Assembly (NCBI GenBank): GCA_963811335.1
Contig: CAWERB010000023.1
Span: 186,001-250,000, forward strand
DNA: 64,000 nt
Direction of reading: 5' to 3'
Source of the DNA: Trebonia sp963811335
GTDB lineage: Bacteria > Actinomycetota > Actinomycetes > Streptosporangiales > Streptosporangiaceae
The notes beneath the pieces are model-generated. The model saw nothing but the letters and a program-made list of their open reading frames with translations. It was not told the origin of the DNA and made no database searches. The translations under genes were made by a program, and so were the position numbers. This document shows positions 45,349-55,276 of this stretch, piece after piece. The first letter of the stretch is position 1. Each line of letters starts with the position of its first letter.

Positions 45349-46044
45349 TCATCGGCCGGCCCGCTCCGCGTGCCGCCTGGCGGCCTCGAGGTCACTGGCC
45401 GGCGCGGTGAGTTGCGCGAGGAAGGCCCGCAGCGCGCCGGCGTCGGCGAACACGTGGCCGGTGATGCCGACCGCCTGCGCGCCGGCCACGTTGGGCGCGC
45501 GGTTGTCGATGAAGACCGCCTCGGCGGGGGTGATCCCGAGGTCGTCCAGTACGTGCAGGTAGATCTCCGGATGGGGCTTGAGCAGGCGGAGTTCGCCGCT
45601 GACGTAGCAGGCGGCGAAGAAGTCGCCGAGCGGGCCGTGCCTGAAGTAGCTGCCGTAGTCAGGGCCGGCGTTGGACAGCAGCGCCAGCGAAGTCCCGCCG
45701 GCCCGCAGGTCGGCGAGCAGGTCGATGACGTCCGGGTTGACCGACAGCCAGCTGCGGAAGTCCGCCGCCCACAGCTCGTGCACCCGGCCCTCGTCCCAGC
45801 TCGCGCCGATGTCGCCGGCGACCGCCCGCCAGTACGCGGCGACACCCCCGGTGCCCTGGTCGAGCCCGTCCCTGTGCGCGTGGTAGGCGGCCCAGAACCG
45901 CGCGCTTGCCGGGCCGCCGGCGTCGCTCACCCCGGCAAGCCGCTCGAGTAGCGCCCGGTCGGCCGCCGACTGCGACAGCGAGATGACCTCGCCGTAGTCG
46001 AAGATCACGGTCCGGCCAGGAAGGGGGAGAGGCGCGCGGATCAC
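45349..46044 (-). CDS. HAD-superfamily hydrolase (subfamily IA)
   Basis: A 231-residue phosphatase-like protein. Motif I is TVIFDYGEVIS, with the nucleophile Asp but Gly in place of the second Asp, as in YihX-like members; motif II is LALLSNAG; motif III Lys is in LLKPHPEIYLHVL; motif IV is AVFIDNRAPNV. GTG 46044 is preferred because it begins just before motif I; the frame is open further upstream but is not conserved. The substrate is probably a sugar phosphate or another small phosphate. Confidence 0.86.
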   Translation of the reverse strand: MIRAPLPLPGRTVIFDYGEVISLSQSAADRALLERLAGVSDAGGPASARFWAAYHAHRDGLDQGTGGVAAYWRAVAGDIGASWDEGRVHELWAADFRSWLSVNPDVIDLLADLRAGGTSLALLSNAGPDYGSYFRHGPLGDFFAACYVSGELRLLKPHPEIYLHVLDDLGITPAEAVFIDNRAPNVAGAQAVGITGHVFADAGALRAFLAQLTAPASDLEAARRHAERAGR

Positions 46045-46384
46045 CCGCCAACCGTATCGCGGCGCCCCCGCGGGCATAGCCGCTCCCGGCACGATCACGG
46101 CCCATCGCCCGGATCCGGGTTCCGGGCCAGGGCGCGCGCGGTGCACGCCGGGTTGCGCAGTTCTCGGTGCGGCGGCGCGCCCCCGCTCACCATGTCGTCC
46201 GTGCGCCCCCGGGCGCGGCGGCACGGCCCCACTCCCCGCGCCGCCGCACCCTGCCCGCTCCCGCGTAATACGGGACCCGCCCCGGGCGGGCAGCCCTTTG
46301 AATATAGGAGGCAATGGTAAAATCAATGTCTAATCCACGATCCGTCGCCTTTGACCGGCCCGGGACAATTCCGGAAGGAGCGGC
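46045..46384. other. 340-base intergenic region with an AT-rich leader and possible short upstream ORF
   Basis: Mostly GC-rich and featureless to about 46295. Then TTTGAATATAGGAGGCAATGG contains a strong AGGAGG just before ATG 46314, which opens a 56-codon frame overlapping the start of the SARP gene in another frame. It may be a regulatory upstream ORF or chance. The regulator itself has AAGGAG before GTG 46385. Confidence 0.35.
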
Positions 46385-49300
46385 GTGCCTGCGGGAACGA
46401 TCGCCATCCTCGGGCGGGTCGAACTGCTGTGCGGCGAAAGGCCGGCCGTATTGCGCAGGCAACTGCGCAAGGCACTGGCGCTGATGGTCGCCGCAAGCGG
46501 CAGGCGGGTGCGCAGGCAGGAGATTTCCGCCGCCGTCTGGGGTGATGAGGACCGTGACGTCCGCACCCTGATGTGGTCTCTGCGACGAGTGTTGCGTGAG
46601 AGCGACAGCGGTTTTGATGTTCCTCCTGATAGTGGCAAGGAAGGCAATTACCGCCTTGTCGCCGCGGTGCCCGACGCGACGCCCGCCACGCTGGAAGAAA
46701 CGGTTGACGCGTACCGATTTCTCGCGCTGACGCGGGAGGCCGAAGCGCTGTTGAAAGACGACGACGACGAGCCCGCGGCCGTCGAGCTGCTCATCGGCGC
46801 GGCCGGCCTGTGGGGCGGCGAGCCATTCGCCGACCTGTGGCCGGAAGGACCGCCCGAGGTGTGCCGCCGGCTCACCGTCGACCTGGAGCACGCGCGCGAG
46901 TTCCTGGTCAGGACCCTGGCGGCGGCCTCACTCCGCGCGGGCGGCCCGTACCAGGCGGCCCGCGCCAGCCTGGGCCGCCCGGTCGGCGTGCCCGCGCGGG
47001 GCCGCGACGCCGCCTGGCTGGCCGGCCTCCTCATCGCGCTGTACGACGGGCCTGGCACCGACGAGGCGGAACGGCTGCTCGCGGCCAGGCGCGGCGCCGC
47101 ACGGGGCGTGGACCGCCAGGCCGGCGACGGCGTCGTCGCCCGGGCCGATGACCTGATCCTGCTCGCCGACGCGGGGATCGACGTGCACCGCCCGCTGGCC
47201 GTTACGCCGCGTCCGCCCGTCGTCGGCAGCCCGCCCGTGCTCGTCGGCCGTGAGTCCGAGCTCGCCGCGTTTCGCCGGCTGACCGCCGCGGCGCGGGCCG
47301 GCCTGGCCGTACTCGCGGCGCGCGGCGCGAGCGGGCGCGGGAAGACAAGGCTCGCGGAGGAGCTCGCCGCCTCGGCGGCGGCGGCCGGCGTTCCCGTCGT
47401 GCTCGTCAGTGCGGCGCAGCCGGGCGACCTGCGGCCCTGGCAGGAGCTCGCCGAGCGGCTGTGGCCGGCCGCCTGCCGGGACATCGGGCCGGGCCGCGGC
47501 CGGGCGGCGCCGCTCACCCTCGGGCAGCGCCGCGCGCTGCTCGACTTCGTCGCGCCCCGGACGGACGCGCCCGAGCCCGACCAGGCACAGCAGGTGCGGT
47601 TCGCCGAGATCGCGGGGGCGCTCGCCGTGCTGGCGCGGCACGTCGCCGCGCGGCGCGGGCTGATCGTGGCGCTCGACGACGCCGACCGGCTCACCGGGCG
47701 CGGCCGGGAACTGCTCGGCCTGCTGCTCGACGGCGTGCGCGACGCCGCCGTGGGCATCGCGCTCCTCGGCCGCGACGACAGCGGTGACGGCGCCCGTGGT
47801 GACGATGCCCGTGGTGACGATGCGCGGGAGAGCGGTGGTGACGATGCCGTGGTGACGATGCCGGCGGCTGGGCGGCCGCGGTGACCGCGGTGCGCGCCGA
47901 GACCGTGCAGCTGCGCCTGGCCCCGTTGCCGGAACAGGCGATCGGCAGCTGGCTACGGCAGCTGCTCGGCCGGGCGCCGTCCGGCGAGGAGATCCGGCGC
48001 ATGGCGCTGGCGACGGGCGGCGAGCCCGTGCGGATCCGCGACCGGCTGGCCGCCTTCGGGCAGCACGAGTGGCCCGCCAGTGCCGCAGGAGCCAGTGCCG
48101 GGGGAGCCATCGCCGAGACAGCGCCTGCCGGGGAGGTGGCGCCCGGCCAGCTTCTTGAGCGGGAGGCGGCCTCCCCGGCACCGTCGGCCTGGCTGGCGGC
48201 CGCGGCGATCACCGCCACCGACCTGGCCATCGACACCGCTCTCGTCGCCCGGATGCTTGACCTGCCCGGTGTCGAGGCCGACGCCGACGAGCAACGCGCC
48301 CGCAGCACGGGGTGGATCGACACCTCGGCGGGCGTCAGGTTCACCCACGGCAGCCACCGGGACAGTGCGGCCGTCTGGCTCGACGCCGACCCCGCGCTGC
48401 GGCGCGACCTGCACCGGCGCGCGTTCGCCGCGCTGACCGAGCGGGTCCGTGACGCGGCCGATCCCGATCCGCGGCTGCCCGTGCGCATCGCGGGGCACGC
48501 CCTCGGCGCCGACCGGGATCTGCCCGCCGAGGATGCCGCTCGCGCTTTCCTCGCCGCGGCCAGCGCCGAGCGGGCGAGCGGTGAAGCCGCGGAATCCTGG
48601 GCGAGAACCGGGATCGAGCGGGACCCGGCCAGTCCTGAGGTACGGGCGCGCCTGCACCTGGCGCTGGGTGACGCGCTCGACCAGCGCGGCTCCGTCACCG
48701 AGGCGGACCGCGAGTACCAGCTGGCGCACGACATCGCCGACGGCCGGCCGGTGGAGCGGGCCGAGGCGCTGATCAGGCTCGCCCGCCGGTGGACCGACCC
48801 GGGCAAGATCGACTGGTACCTGCTGCACGGGCTCCGGGACGGCATCGCCGCACTCGCGGGGCGCGACGACGAGACGGGTGTCGCGCTGCGCGTGCGGCTC
48901 ACCGCGCACCTGGCCAGAAAGTCCACCCTGGCGATCCCGGTACTCGGCACCGAGGCGGACGACATCAGGCGGACCGGCATCGCGCTGGCGCGCGCCGCGC
49001 TCGGCCAGGCGGACGCCCTGCCGTCGGCCGCCGCCTGCGAGGTGCTGAACGAGTCGCACTGGGCGCTGTACGACTACGACCCGCCGGCCGAGACGATCAG
49101 GCTGTCGGAGCGGCTCGAGCGGGCCAGCCTGCTCGCCCGCTCACCGTACTTCCAGAGCCAGGCGCTGATGACCCTGGCCATCGACCAGCTGCGCCTCGGC
49201 CAGGTGACCGCCGCCCAGGGCACGCTACTCGCCCACGAGCGGACCAGGCCGGCCAGCCACGCCTTCCAGTGGATGCAGCTCACCATGGAGTCGCTGCTCG

Positions 49301-50106
49301 ACCTGTGGCACGGCCGGTTCGCCGCCGCCGAGGCCAGGCTGCTCACCGTCGCCGCCCCCATCGTCGCCCGCGCGCACGCCGAGGGCGCCCAGGTGGCGGA
49401 CACCCTGCAGCAGACCTGGCAGGGCCAGGTGTACTGGCTGCGCCGCGAGCGCGGCGAGCGGATCAGGGTAACCGACCCTGAGCTCTACCGGCAGATCGAA
49501 GGGCACGCCTTCTTCCCCATCTGGCGGGCCGGGCTCGCCCTCATCAGCTGCGACGAGGGCGACCTGCCCGCCGCGGCCGCCCACCTGCGCGCGCTTGACG
49601 AGGAGTACCACGGCTTCGCCGCGTTCCCGCCGCACGGCTGGACGGTCTCCGTCGCCGCGCTGCTCGCCGAGACGTGCCTGGCGCTGAGCCCGGCCGGCTC
49701 GCCTGGCGCGCGGGAGGACCCGCTCGGAGGGCTGCTCCCGGAGGTGATCGCGCGGCTGCGCGCGATACTCGGCGCGCACGCGGGGGAGTTCGTGCTGGCC
49801 GGCTGGCCGACGGTGCTGTTCGGCCCGGCCGAGCGGTACTCCGGGCTGCTCGCGATGGCCGCGGGCGACTTCGAGGAGGCGCTGCACCGGTTCGACGCGG
49901 TGTCCGCCGCGGTCGCGGGCGCGCCGCCGCAGGCGGCCAGGCTGCGGGCCGACAAGGCCCGCGCGCTGATCCGCCTCGCGCAGGCCGGCGGGCGGCCCGC
50001 CCCGGCCGACGCGGCCCGGCTGCTCACCGAGGCCGGCGCCGCCGCCGACCGGCTCGGCATGCGGGCGCTCGCCGCGCAGGCCGGGGAACTGCTCGCCGAG
50101 TGCTGA
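46385..50106 (+). CDS. Large SARP/AfsR-like transcriptional regulator, split by a one-base shift in a repeat
   Basis: The first frame (46385-47884) has an OmpR-like winged helix (IAILGRVELLCG, EISAAVWGDEDRDVRTLMWSLRRVL), a BTAD-like region (about 110-200) and an AAA/NB domain with degenerate Walker A GASGRGKT and Walker B GLIVALDDAD. The second (47881-50106) continues the AAA domain (VQLRLAPLPEQAIGSWL) and then TPR-like helices to 50106. One C inserted near 47848 joins the frames as DDAGGWAAAVTAVRAE, giving about 1240 residues. As deposited, a GTGA overlap could produce two coupled proteins. Likely a pathway-specific activator; the target is unknown. Confidence 0.78.
47796..47861 (+). repeat. 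Four copies of GTGGTGACGATGC at the frame break
   Basis: Copies start at 47796, 47811, 47835 and 47849. The first spacings are 15 and 24, both multiples of three; the last is 14, which shifts the frame of the SARP gene. Confidence 0.65.
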
Positions 50107-50121
50107 CCGGGAGCAGGCGGG

Positions 50122-50991
50122 CTACCGCAGCCCGGCGGTCAGCTCCGCGAGGGCGCCGAGATCGCCCGCGGCGAACCGGCCGCCCGGCCCGAGCAACTGC
50201 ACGAGCACGTGGTCGGCCCCCGCGTCCAGGTGCGCCTTGATGCCCGCCAGGACCGCGTCGTGCCCGTGCGGCACCACGTCGGCGATGAGCCGGTCACTGC
50301 CGCCGCCCGCGATGTCAGCGTCGGTGTAGCCGAGCCGGCGCAGGTTCCCCGTGTAGTTCGGCAGCCGCAGGTAGAACTTCGCGTAGTCGCGGGCGTGCTG
50401 CGCGCCTTCTGCGCCCGCCGCGAGGGCCACCGCGATCTCCGGCACCAGCAGCGGCGGCGCGCCGAGCACCTGCCGGGAGAACGCCGTGTGCTCAGGCGGG
50501 GAGAAGTACGGGTGCGCGCCAGCGGCGCGGTCACGGGACAGCTCGAGCATTCTCGGCCCGAGGGCGGCAAGCACCACGGGAACACCCGCGTCCGGCAGCT
50601 CGTCGAGGAACCGCGTCATCTTCGTGTACGGCCTGACGTACGCCTGCCCGGTTGCCTCCACGGCCGGCGCGTGACTCACCCCGAGGCCGAGGACGAACCG
50701 CCCCGGGTACTGGCGCCCGAGTGAGCGGGCGGCGGCGCCGAGGTCCGCCGCCTGCCAGGTCCACACGCTGGCGATCCCGGTGCCGAGCACCAGCCGCTCG
50801 GTGGCGGCGAGCGCGGGCTCGAGCGCGGCCAGGTCGGCTGGTGAGTTGACGCCCGGGTACCACACCGACGTGAAGCCGGCCGCCTCGATCTCGCGCGCGT
50901 AGGCCTGCGGGTCGATCCCGATCCTGGCCGGCGGCGGCATCCAGATGCCCAGCGGGCCGAGCACGCCGCGAAGCTCATCCGTTGTGATCAT
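50122..50991 (-). CDS. F420-dependent LLM-class oxidoreductase (TIGR03620-like)
   Basis: A 289-residue luciferase-like TIM-barrel enzyme that uses coenzyme F420. Features include LGIWMPPPARIGI at the N-terminus, EIEAAGFTSVWYPGV, RLVLGTGIASVWTW and the phosphate-binding loop GRFVLGLGVSHAP. Conserved in F420-producing actinobacteria; the substrate is unknown. It ends 15 bases from the SARP gene in convergent orientation. Confidence 0.88.
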   Translation of the reverse strand: MITTDELRGVLGPLGIWMPPPARIGIDPQAYAREIEAAGFTSVWYPGVNSPADLAALEPALAATERLVLGTGIASVWTWQAADLGAAARSLGRQYPGRFVLGLGVSHAPAVEATGQAYVRPYTKMTRFLDELPDAGVPVVLAALGPRMLELSRDRAAGAHPYFSPPEHTAFSRQVLGAPPLLVPEIAVALAAGAEGAQHARDYAKFYLRLPNYTGNLRRLGYTDADIAGGGSDRLIADVVPHGHDAVLAGIKAHLDAGADHVLVQLLGPGGRFAAGDLGALAELTAGLR

Positions 50992-51078
50992 GATCGTAGT
51001 TATAGCGGCTTTCCGCCGCCGGCCGCGGGCCGGCCCGCGGCCGGCGGCGGCCTCCGGCCCCGCCTAGGATCGGTTGTC

Positions 51079-52036
51079 ATGTCGACCATCCTCATCACCG
51101 GGGCCGCCGGGCGCATCGCGACGATGCTCCGCCCGCGGCTGGCCCGTCCCGGGCGGGTGCTGCGCCTGCTCGACATCGCGCCGCTCGCCACGCCGGCCGG
51201 CCCGGGCGAAGAGTCGGTGACCGCGTTGGTGACCGACATGGCCGCGATGACCGCGGCCTGCGCCGGCGCGGACGCGGTCGATCCACCTCGGCGGCGTGCC
51301 GACTGAGGACGCGTGGGCACCGATCCTCGACGTCAACGTCAACGGCACGTACACGGTCTTCGAGGCGGCCCGCCGGGCCGGGGTGCCCCGGGTGACGTTC
51401 GCGTCATCCAACCACGCGGTCGGGTTCGCGCCGCGTGAGTCGTTCCCCGTCACGGAGGACGCCAGCCCCGTGCCCGACACCTACTACGGTGTCTCCAAGG
51501 CGGCAGGCGAGGCGCTGGCCGCCCTGTACGCCCGCCGCTACGGCATGGACGCGATCTGCGTCAGGATCCTGTCCTGCTTCGAGCGGCCGTTGAACGCGCG
51601 GATGCTGGCGACCTGGCTGTCACCGGACGACGCCGGCCGGCTCTTCGAGGCGTGCCTCGCCGCGCCGGCGCCCGGCTTCCGGGTCATCTACGGCGTGTCG
51701 GCCAACACCCGCGGCGGCTGGGTGTCGCTCGACGGGGCGCGCGCGCTCGGCTACCAGCCCCGCGACGACGCCGAATCGTACGCCGCCGAACTGCTCGCCG
51801 CGGGCGAGCCCGACCCGGCCGACCCGGTGTTCCGCTACCTGGGCGGCGAGTTCACCTTCCCGTCCCTCGACGCGCCCCTGCCGCCCCGCTTAGCCGGCCG
51901 GCGGTCAGTCCGCGCCGGTGATGGCGGAGTAGCTGGCCACCACGCGGGGCGCGCCGCCGGCCGCGGCGGGCGGGTCGTAGGCGGCGAACTGCTCCAGGTA
52001 CCGCACCCGGGCCCGGGCCAGCGCCTGGCCTGGTGA
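51079..52036 (+). CDS. NAD-dependent epimerase/uronate dehydrogenase-like protein, one frameshift
   Basis: An SDR protein resembling uronate dehydrogenase, which oxidises hexuronic acids to lactones. The Rossmann loop is ITGAAGRIATMLRP, the catalytic Tyr/Lys are in TYYGVSKAAGEALAALYARRYG and a family segment is RMLATWLSPDD. The first frame leaves coding at about 51278 (ADAVD); the second resumes GGVPTEDAWAPILDVNVNGTY, so one extra base is likely. The second frame reads through to 52036 across the end of the minus-strand neighbour; the true stop was probably near 51895. Confidence 0.78.
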
Positions 52037-53767
52037 GTAGAAGCCGGGGATGGTCAGCTGCAGCTGCGAGCCGGCCGGCGGAATGATGGTTATCTCGGCC
52101 GCGTCCGTGTAGAAGACGAGGGCACCGCCGTCCCCGGTTCGCAGTGCGAACTCCTGGCCGTCGGCGCCGGCGGCGGGCGCGTGCGCGTCGCTTACCTGCC
52201 CGCCCGGCACCGCGGCCTGCCAGGTTCGCAGGTCGGCGCGGTCGGCGAGGTTGCCGGTAACCGCGACGGCTGCCTGTCCGCCGCCTGTCCCGTCGAGCGC
52301 TGTACTGTCGAGCGCGGTCGCGGTGGCCGCGGGCAGCTGGCCAGGGGCGACCCTTACGGTGGCGGCGTCCGGGCCGACCGCGGTGGCCAGGCCGTCGGCG
52401 CCGACGGCGACCCGCGGTGCGCCCGCGCCGGACTGCAGGTACGGCTCGATCGCGTCCTGCCAGGTACCGCCCGGGGCCGACTGGGTGAACAGCAGGTACT
52501 CGGCGGATGTCACCTTCGCCGGGCTGGCGGTGAACGCGTTGGCGACCTGAACGACGAACCAGCGCGGCCCGGCGGCCGGCTCGCTGCGCGGGACGTAGTA
52601 GGTCGCCTGGACGGGGCTGAACGGCGGGAACGGCTGCGATCCCGCCGCCCGCTGCCCCTGGTAGAGCCCGGCGTCGATCGCGAAGCTTGAGCCGGCCTCG
52701 ATGCTGGCAAGCAGCGTATCGCTGCGCTGGGCGTTCGCCTCGTTGTTGACCGTGGTGTACCCGGCGAGCACCTGCTGCGCCTCGGCCATGGTGAGCGGCG
52801 GCCCGGCCGGACTGGCCGGGGCCGCGCTTGCCGTCCCCCGTGGCGTGCTGCGAGCCGTCGCGGCCGGGGCGGCGGGGCGGCCCGCGCCCTGGGCCGCCTG
52901 CCCGCTTGGGCGGCCGCTGGTGAGCAGCACGGCGGACGCGCCCACGGCGGCGCCCGCCACGACCACCCCCGCCGGGATCAGCCAGCGGCGGCCGCTCCCG
53001 CGCCGGCCGCGGTCGCTTTGGTACCCCCAGTCGTCTCCCGGCTCATCGGGAACCTGGCCGGGCCATGAGTGACCCGCCACCCCGGGCCCTCGCCGGCCCG
53101 GCCAGGCGTCATCCCGCCAGGTGGCGTTCTCCTGGCGGTCGTCGGCGAAGTCATCCGACCGTTCGGCATATCCCTCGGCGATGTCATCGGTCAGCAGCGC
53201 CGTGGCCACGGGCTCCCGCGGCGCTGCTGGGTACGGCGCGGGCGGCCACGGCTCGAAGTCGTCGTCCCGGGCCGCCCCGGCCGGCCGGGCGTCGGCCGGG
53301 AAATCGTCGCGCTCGTAGGTGAGGGGGTAGGGCCCGCTGCCCATCCCCTCTTCCTCTTCCGCCGGGCCGGGGCCGGCGAGGCCGGTGCCCGCCAGGGCGC
53401 CGTCCGCCCGGCCGCCGTGTGCCGGTCCGCCGTCCGCCTGGCCGCCGTCCTGCGGCCAGAAATCGTCCTTGGTCCAGCCGTTGTCGGCAGGCCACGGTTC
53501 GTCCGCGGGCCAGTCGCCGGCCGCCGGCGAGCCGGCGCTCCCGGCCCAGCCGCCGCCGGCCGCCAGGGAATCGTCCGGCGTCCAGGCGAAGCCTGCCGAC
53601 CACGGGTCATCCGGGGTCCCGTCACGGCGCGCCGGCCCCGGTTCGCCCGGGGTTCTCGCGCTCCCCGGGTAAGCCGCGTCGCCCGGGTAAGCCGCGTCGC
53701 TCAGCCCGGGCGGGGCCGGTGCGTCATGCCGCCCGGCCGGCGCCCGGCCGAAGTCCCAGTAGCTCAT
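51905..53767 (-). CDS. Single-pass membrane protein with extracellular DUF8094-like domain
   Basis: A 620-residue protein. Residues 1-295 are a disordered, acidic Pro/Gly/Trp-rich cytoplasmic region with short repeats (DAAYPGDAAYPG). One helix follows, RRWLIPAGVVVAGAAVGAS (about 300-318). The outer part is a Thr/Ala/Pro linker and a folded domain (TMAEAQQVLAGYTTVNNEANAQ to YLEQFAAYD) of the kind seen in actinobacterial membrane proteins (DUF8094). No signal peptide; orientation N-in. Function unknown. ATG 53767 opens MSYWDFGRAPAG. Confidence 0.75.
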   Translation of the reverse strand: MSYWDFGRAPAGRHDAPAPPGLSDAAYPGDAAYPGSARTPGEPGPARRDGTPDDPWSAGFAWTPDDSLAAGGGWAGSAGSPAAGDWPADEPWPADNGWTKDDFWPQDGGQADGGPAHGGRADGALAGTGLAGPGPAEEEEGMGSGPYPLTYERDDFPADARPAGAARDDDFEPWPPAPYPAAPREPVATALLTDDIAEGYAERSDDFADDRQENATWRDDAWPGRRGPGVAGHSWPGQVPDEPGDDWGYQSDRGRRGSGRRWLIPAGVVVAGAAVGASAVLLTSGRPSGQAAQGAGRPAAPAATARSTPRGTASAAPASPAGPPLTMAEAQQVLAGYTTVNNEANAQRSDTLLASIEAGSSFAIDAGLYQGQRAAGSQPFPPFSPVQATYYVPRSEPAAGPRWFVVQVANAFTASPAKVTSAEYLLFTQSAPGGTWQDAIEPYLQSGAGAPRVAVGADGLATAVGPDAATVRVAPGQLPAATATALDSTALDGTGGGQAAVAVTGNLADRADLRTWQAAVPGGQVSDAHAPAAGADGQEFALRTGDGGALVFYTDAAEITIIPPAGSQLQLTIPGFYSPGQALARARVRYLEQFAAYDPPAAAGGAPRVVASYSAITGAD

Positions 53768-53859
53768 CGTGCTCCCCAGATAACTGTCCGATGCCTGTAA
53801 CACGGGCCGGCCGCGTGTCTGGTTCACGCCCTGTCCGGAAAGGCAACCGCGGTCGCAGA

Positions 53860-54988
53860 TCAGTAGCGCGTGCCCATCGCGCCGCGCACCTCCTCCAGGG
53901 TGGCCACGGCGACCGCGCGCGCCCGGGCGCCGCCGTCGCGCAGCACCTGCCTGGCGTAGCCCGGGTCGGCGGCCAGCTCGGCGCGCCGCGCCCGGAGCGG
54001 CGCGAACCGCTCGTTCACCGCCTCGGTCACCGTCGCCTTGAGCGCCGCCGCGCCGCCATCGCCGATCTGGTCGGCGACCGACACCGGGTCGCGGTCCAGG
54101 CACAGCGCGGCGAGCAGCACCAGCGACGACACCTCAGGCCGGCCCGCCGGGTCGTAGCTGATGCGCCGCTGCGCGTCGGTCTTCGCCCCCCGGATGAGCC
54201 GGGCCGTCTCATCCGCGGTGGCCCGCAGCGCGATCGCGTTGCCGCGGGACTTGGACATCTTCCCGCCGTCGGTGCCCAGCACCAGCGGCGCGGCGGACAG
54301 CAGCGCGTCGGGCTCGGGGAAGACGGGCCCGTCCGTGCCGGGGTACCGCTCGTTGAACCGCCGCGCGACCAGCCGGGTCACCTCCAGGTGCGGCAGCTGG
54401 TCCTGGCCGACCGGGACCAGGTTCCCCTTGCAGAACAGGATGTCCGCGGCCTGGTGCACCGGGTAGGTGAACATGAGCCCGCTCACCGACGCCTGCCGCG
54501 AGTGAGCGATCTCGTCCTTCACCGTCGGGTTCCGCCCCAGCTCGCTGGTGCTGACCAGGCTCAGGAACGGCAGCAGCAGCTGGTTGAGCTCGGGGACGGC
54601 GCTGTGCGCGAAGATCGTCGCCCGCGCCGGGTCGATCCCGGTCGCCAGGTAGTCGACCACCAGCCCGAGCACGTGCTCGTCGAGCGCGCGGGCGGTTTCC
54701 CGGTCGGTGAGCGCCTGGTAGTCGGCGACGAGCACGAACAGCTCCGCGCCCGCGTCCTGCAGCCGCACCCGGTTGCGCAGCGTGCCGAAGTAGTGCCCGA
54801 CGTGCAGGTCACCGGTCGGCCGGTCGCCGGTGAGGATACGGAACGAGCGCGGGTCCTCGCCGATCCGCCGCTCGATCTGCGCCGAGCGGCGCAGCGCCGC
54901 GGCGAGGCTCCCGGTGACGGTCGCCGACAGCGGCGCGGCGCTCCGCCGCCGTCAAGGCGGCCGTGGATTGAATGAGTTTGCTGGCCAC
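53860..54988 (-). CDS. trpS: Tryptophanyl-tRNA synthetase, auxiliary type, one frameshift near the start
   Basis: A class I synthetase that charges tRNA-Trp. The HIGH-like motif is GDLHVGHYFGTLRNRV and the KMSKS loop is GGKMSKSRGN; LTGDRPTGDLHVGHYFG is typical of the second (indolmycin-resistant) TrpRS class of streptomycetes. GTG 54988 has AAGGAG six bases upstream (ASKLIQSTAALTAAER). That frame meets a different frame from APLSATVTGSL at about 54942, consistent with one extra C. It is preceded by a Trp-codon leader peptide and attenuator, so expression should rise when charged tRNA-Trp falls or TrpRS is inhibited. Confidence 0.9.
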
Positions 54989-55057
54989 GGGTGTCTCCTT
55001 GCCTGAGTTCTCGATGAGGCGAGGGGACGAGCCCGGTCAACGGCCCGGAGAGACGCG

Positions 55058-55134
55058 AACGGCCGTCCCCTGTCGGCGGACGGCCGTTGATCGTTAGCGC
55101 GCGCTCAGCGTGGCAGCCGTCCCTATACGGGACG
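55058..55134 (-). promoter_or_regulatory. Ribosome-mediated attenuator of trpS
   Basis: On the minus strand four segments can pair. Hairpin 1:2 is CGTCCC/GGGACG (55118-55134), overlapping the leader's last codons. Hairpin 3:4, the terminator, has perfect 11-bp arms AACGGCCGTCC/GGACGGCCGTT (55058-55088). The alternative 2:3 pairs GGACGGC with GCCGTCC. This is the classic attenuator layout; stalling at the Trp codons would favour 2:3 and read-through. Confidence 0.8.
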
Positions 55135-55164
55135 CCACCAGCCCAGGAAAACCGCAACGCGCAT
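55123..55164 (-). CDS. trpS leader peptide with tandem Trp codons
   Basis: A 13-codon ORF on the minus strand, ATG 55164 to TAG 55123-55125, encoding MRVAVFLGWWRPV. The two adjacent TGG codons lie just before the first hairpin of the attenuator. TGCTAGCAT, an extended -10-like sequence, begins about 17 bases upstream of the ATG, so the transcript may have a very short leader. The peptide's role is to sense charged tRNA-Trp by ribosome stalling, as described for the streptomycete auxiliary TrpRS gene. Confidence 0.82.
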   Translation of the reverse strand: MRVAVFLGWWRPV

Positions 55165-55208
55165 GCCCCGATGCTAGCACGAGGACCCGGCCGCCGTTCT
55201 GACTCATA

Positions 55209-55223
55209 GATAACAGCAACAAG
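55209..55223 (+). repeat. GATAACAGCAASAAG motif, copy upstream of the aldo/keto reductase
   Basis: An exact GATAACAGCAACAAG followed by CGAGGCGC in the intergenic region between the trpS leader and the reductase gene. Confidence 0.55.
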
Positions 55224-55276
55224 CGAGGCGCCGGGGCCGGCTGGCCGCCGCCGCGGGACCGTGAAACGCTGGCGTC

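Noticed and set aside
51900..52036. C-terminal extension of the uronate dehydrogenase-like protein
   Set aside because: It reads the antisense of the DUF8094-like gene end and is not family-like; probably read-through caused by a lost stop or a further shift.
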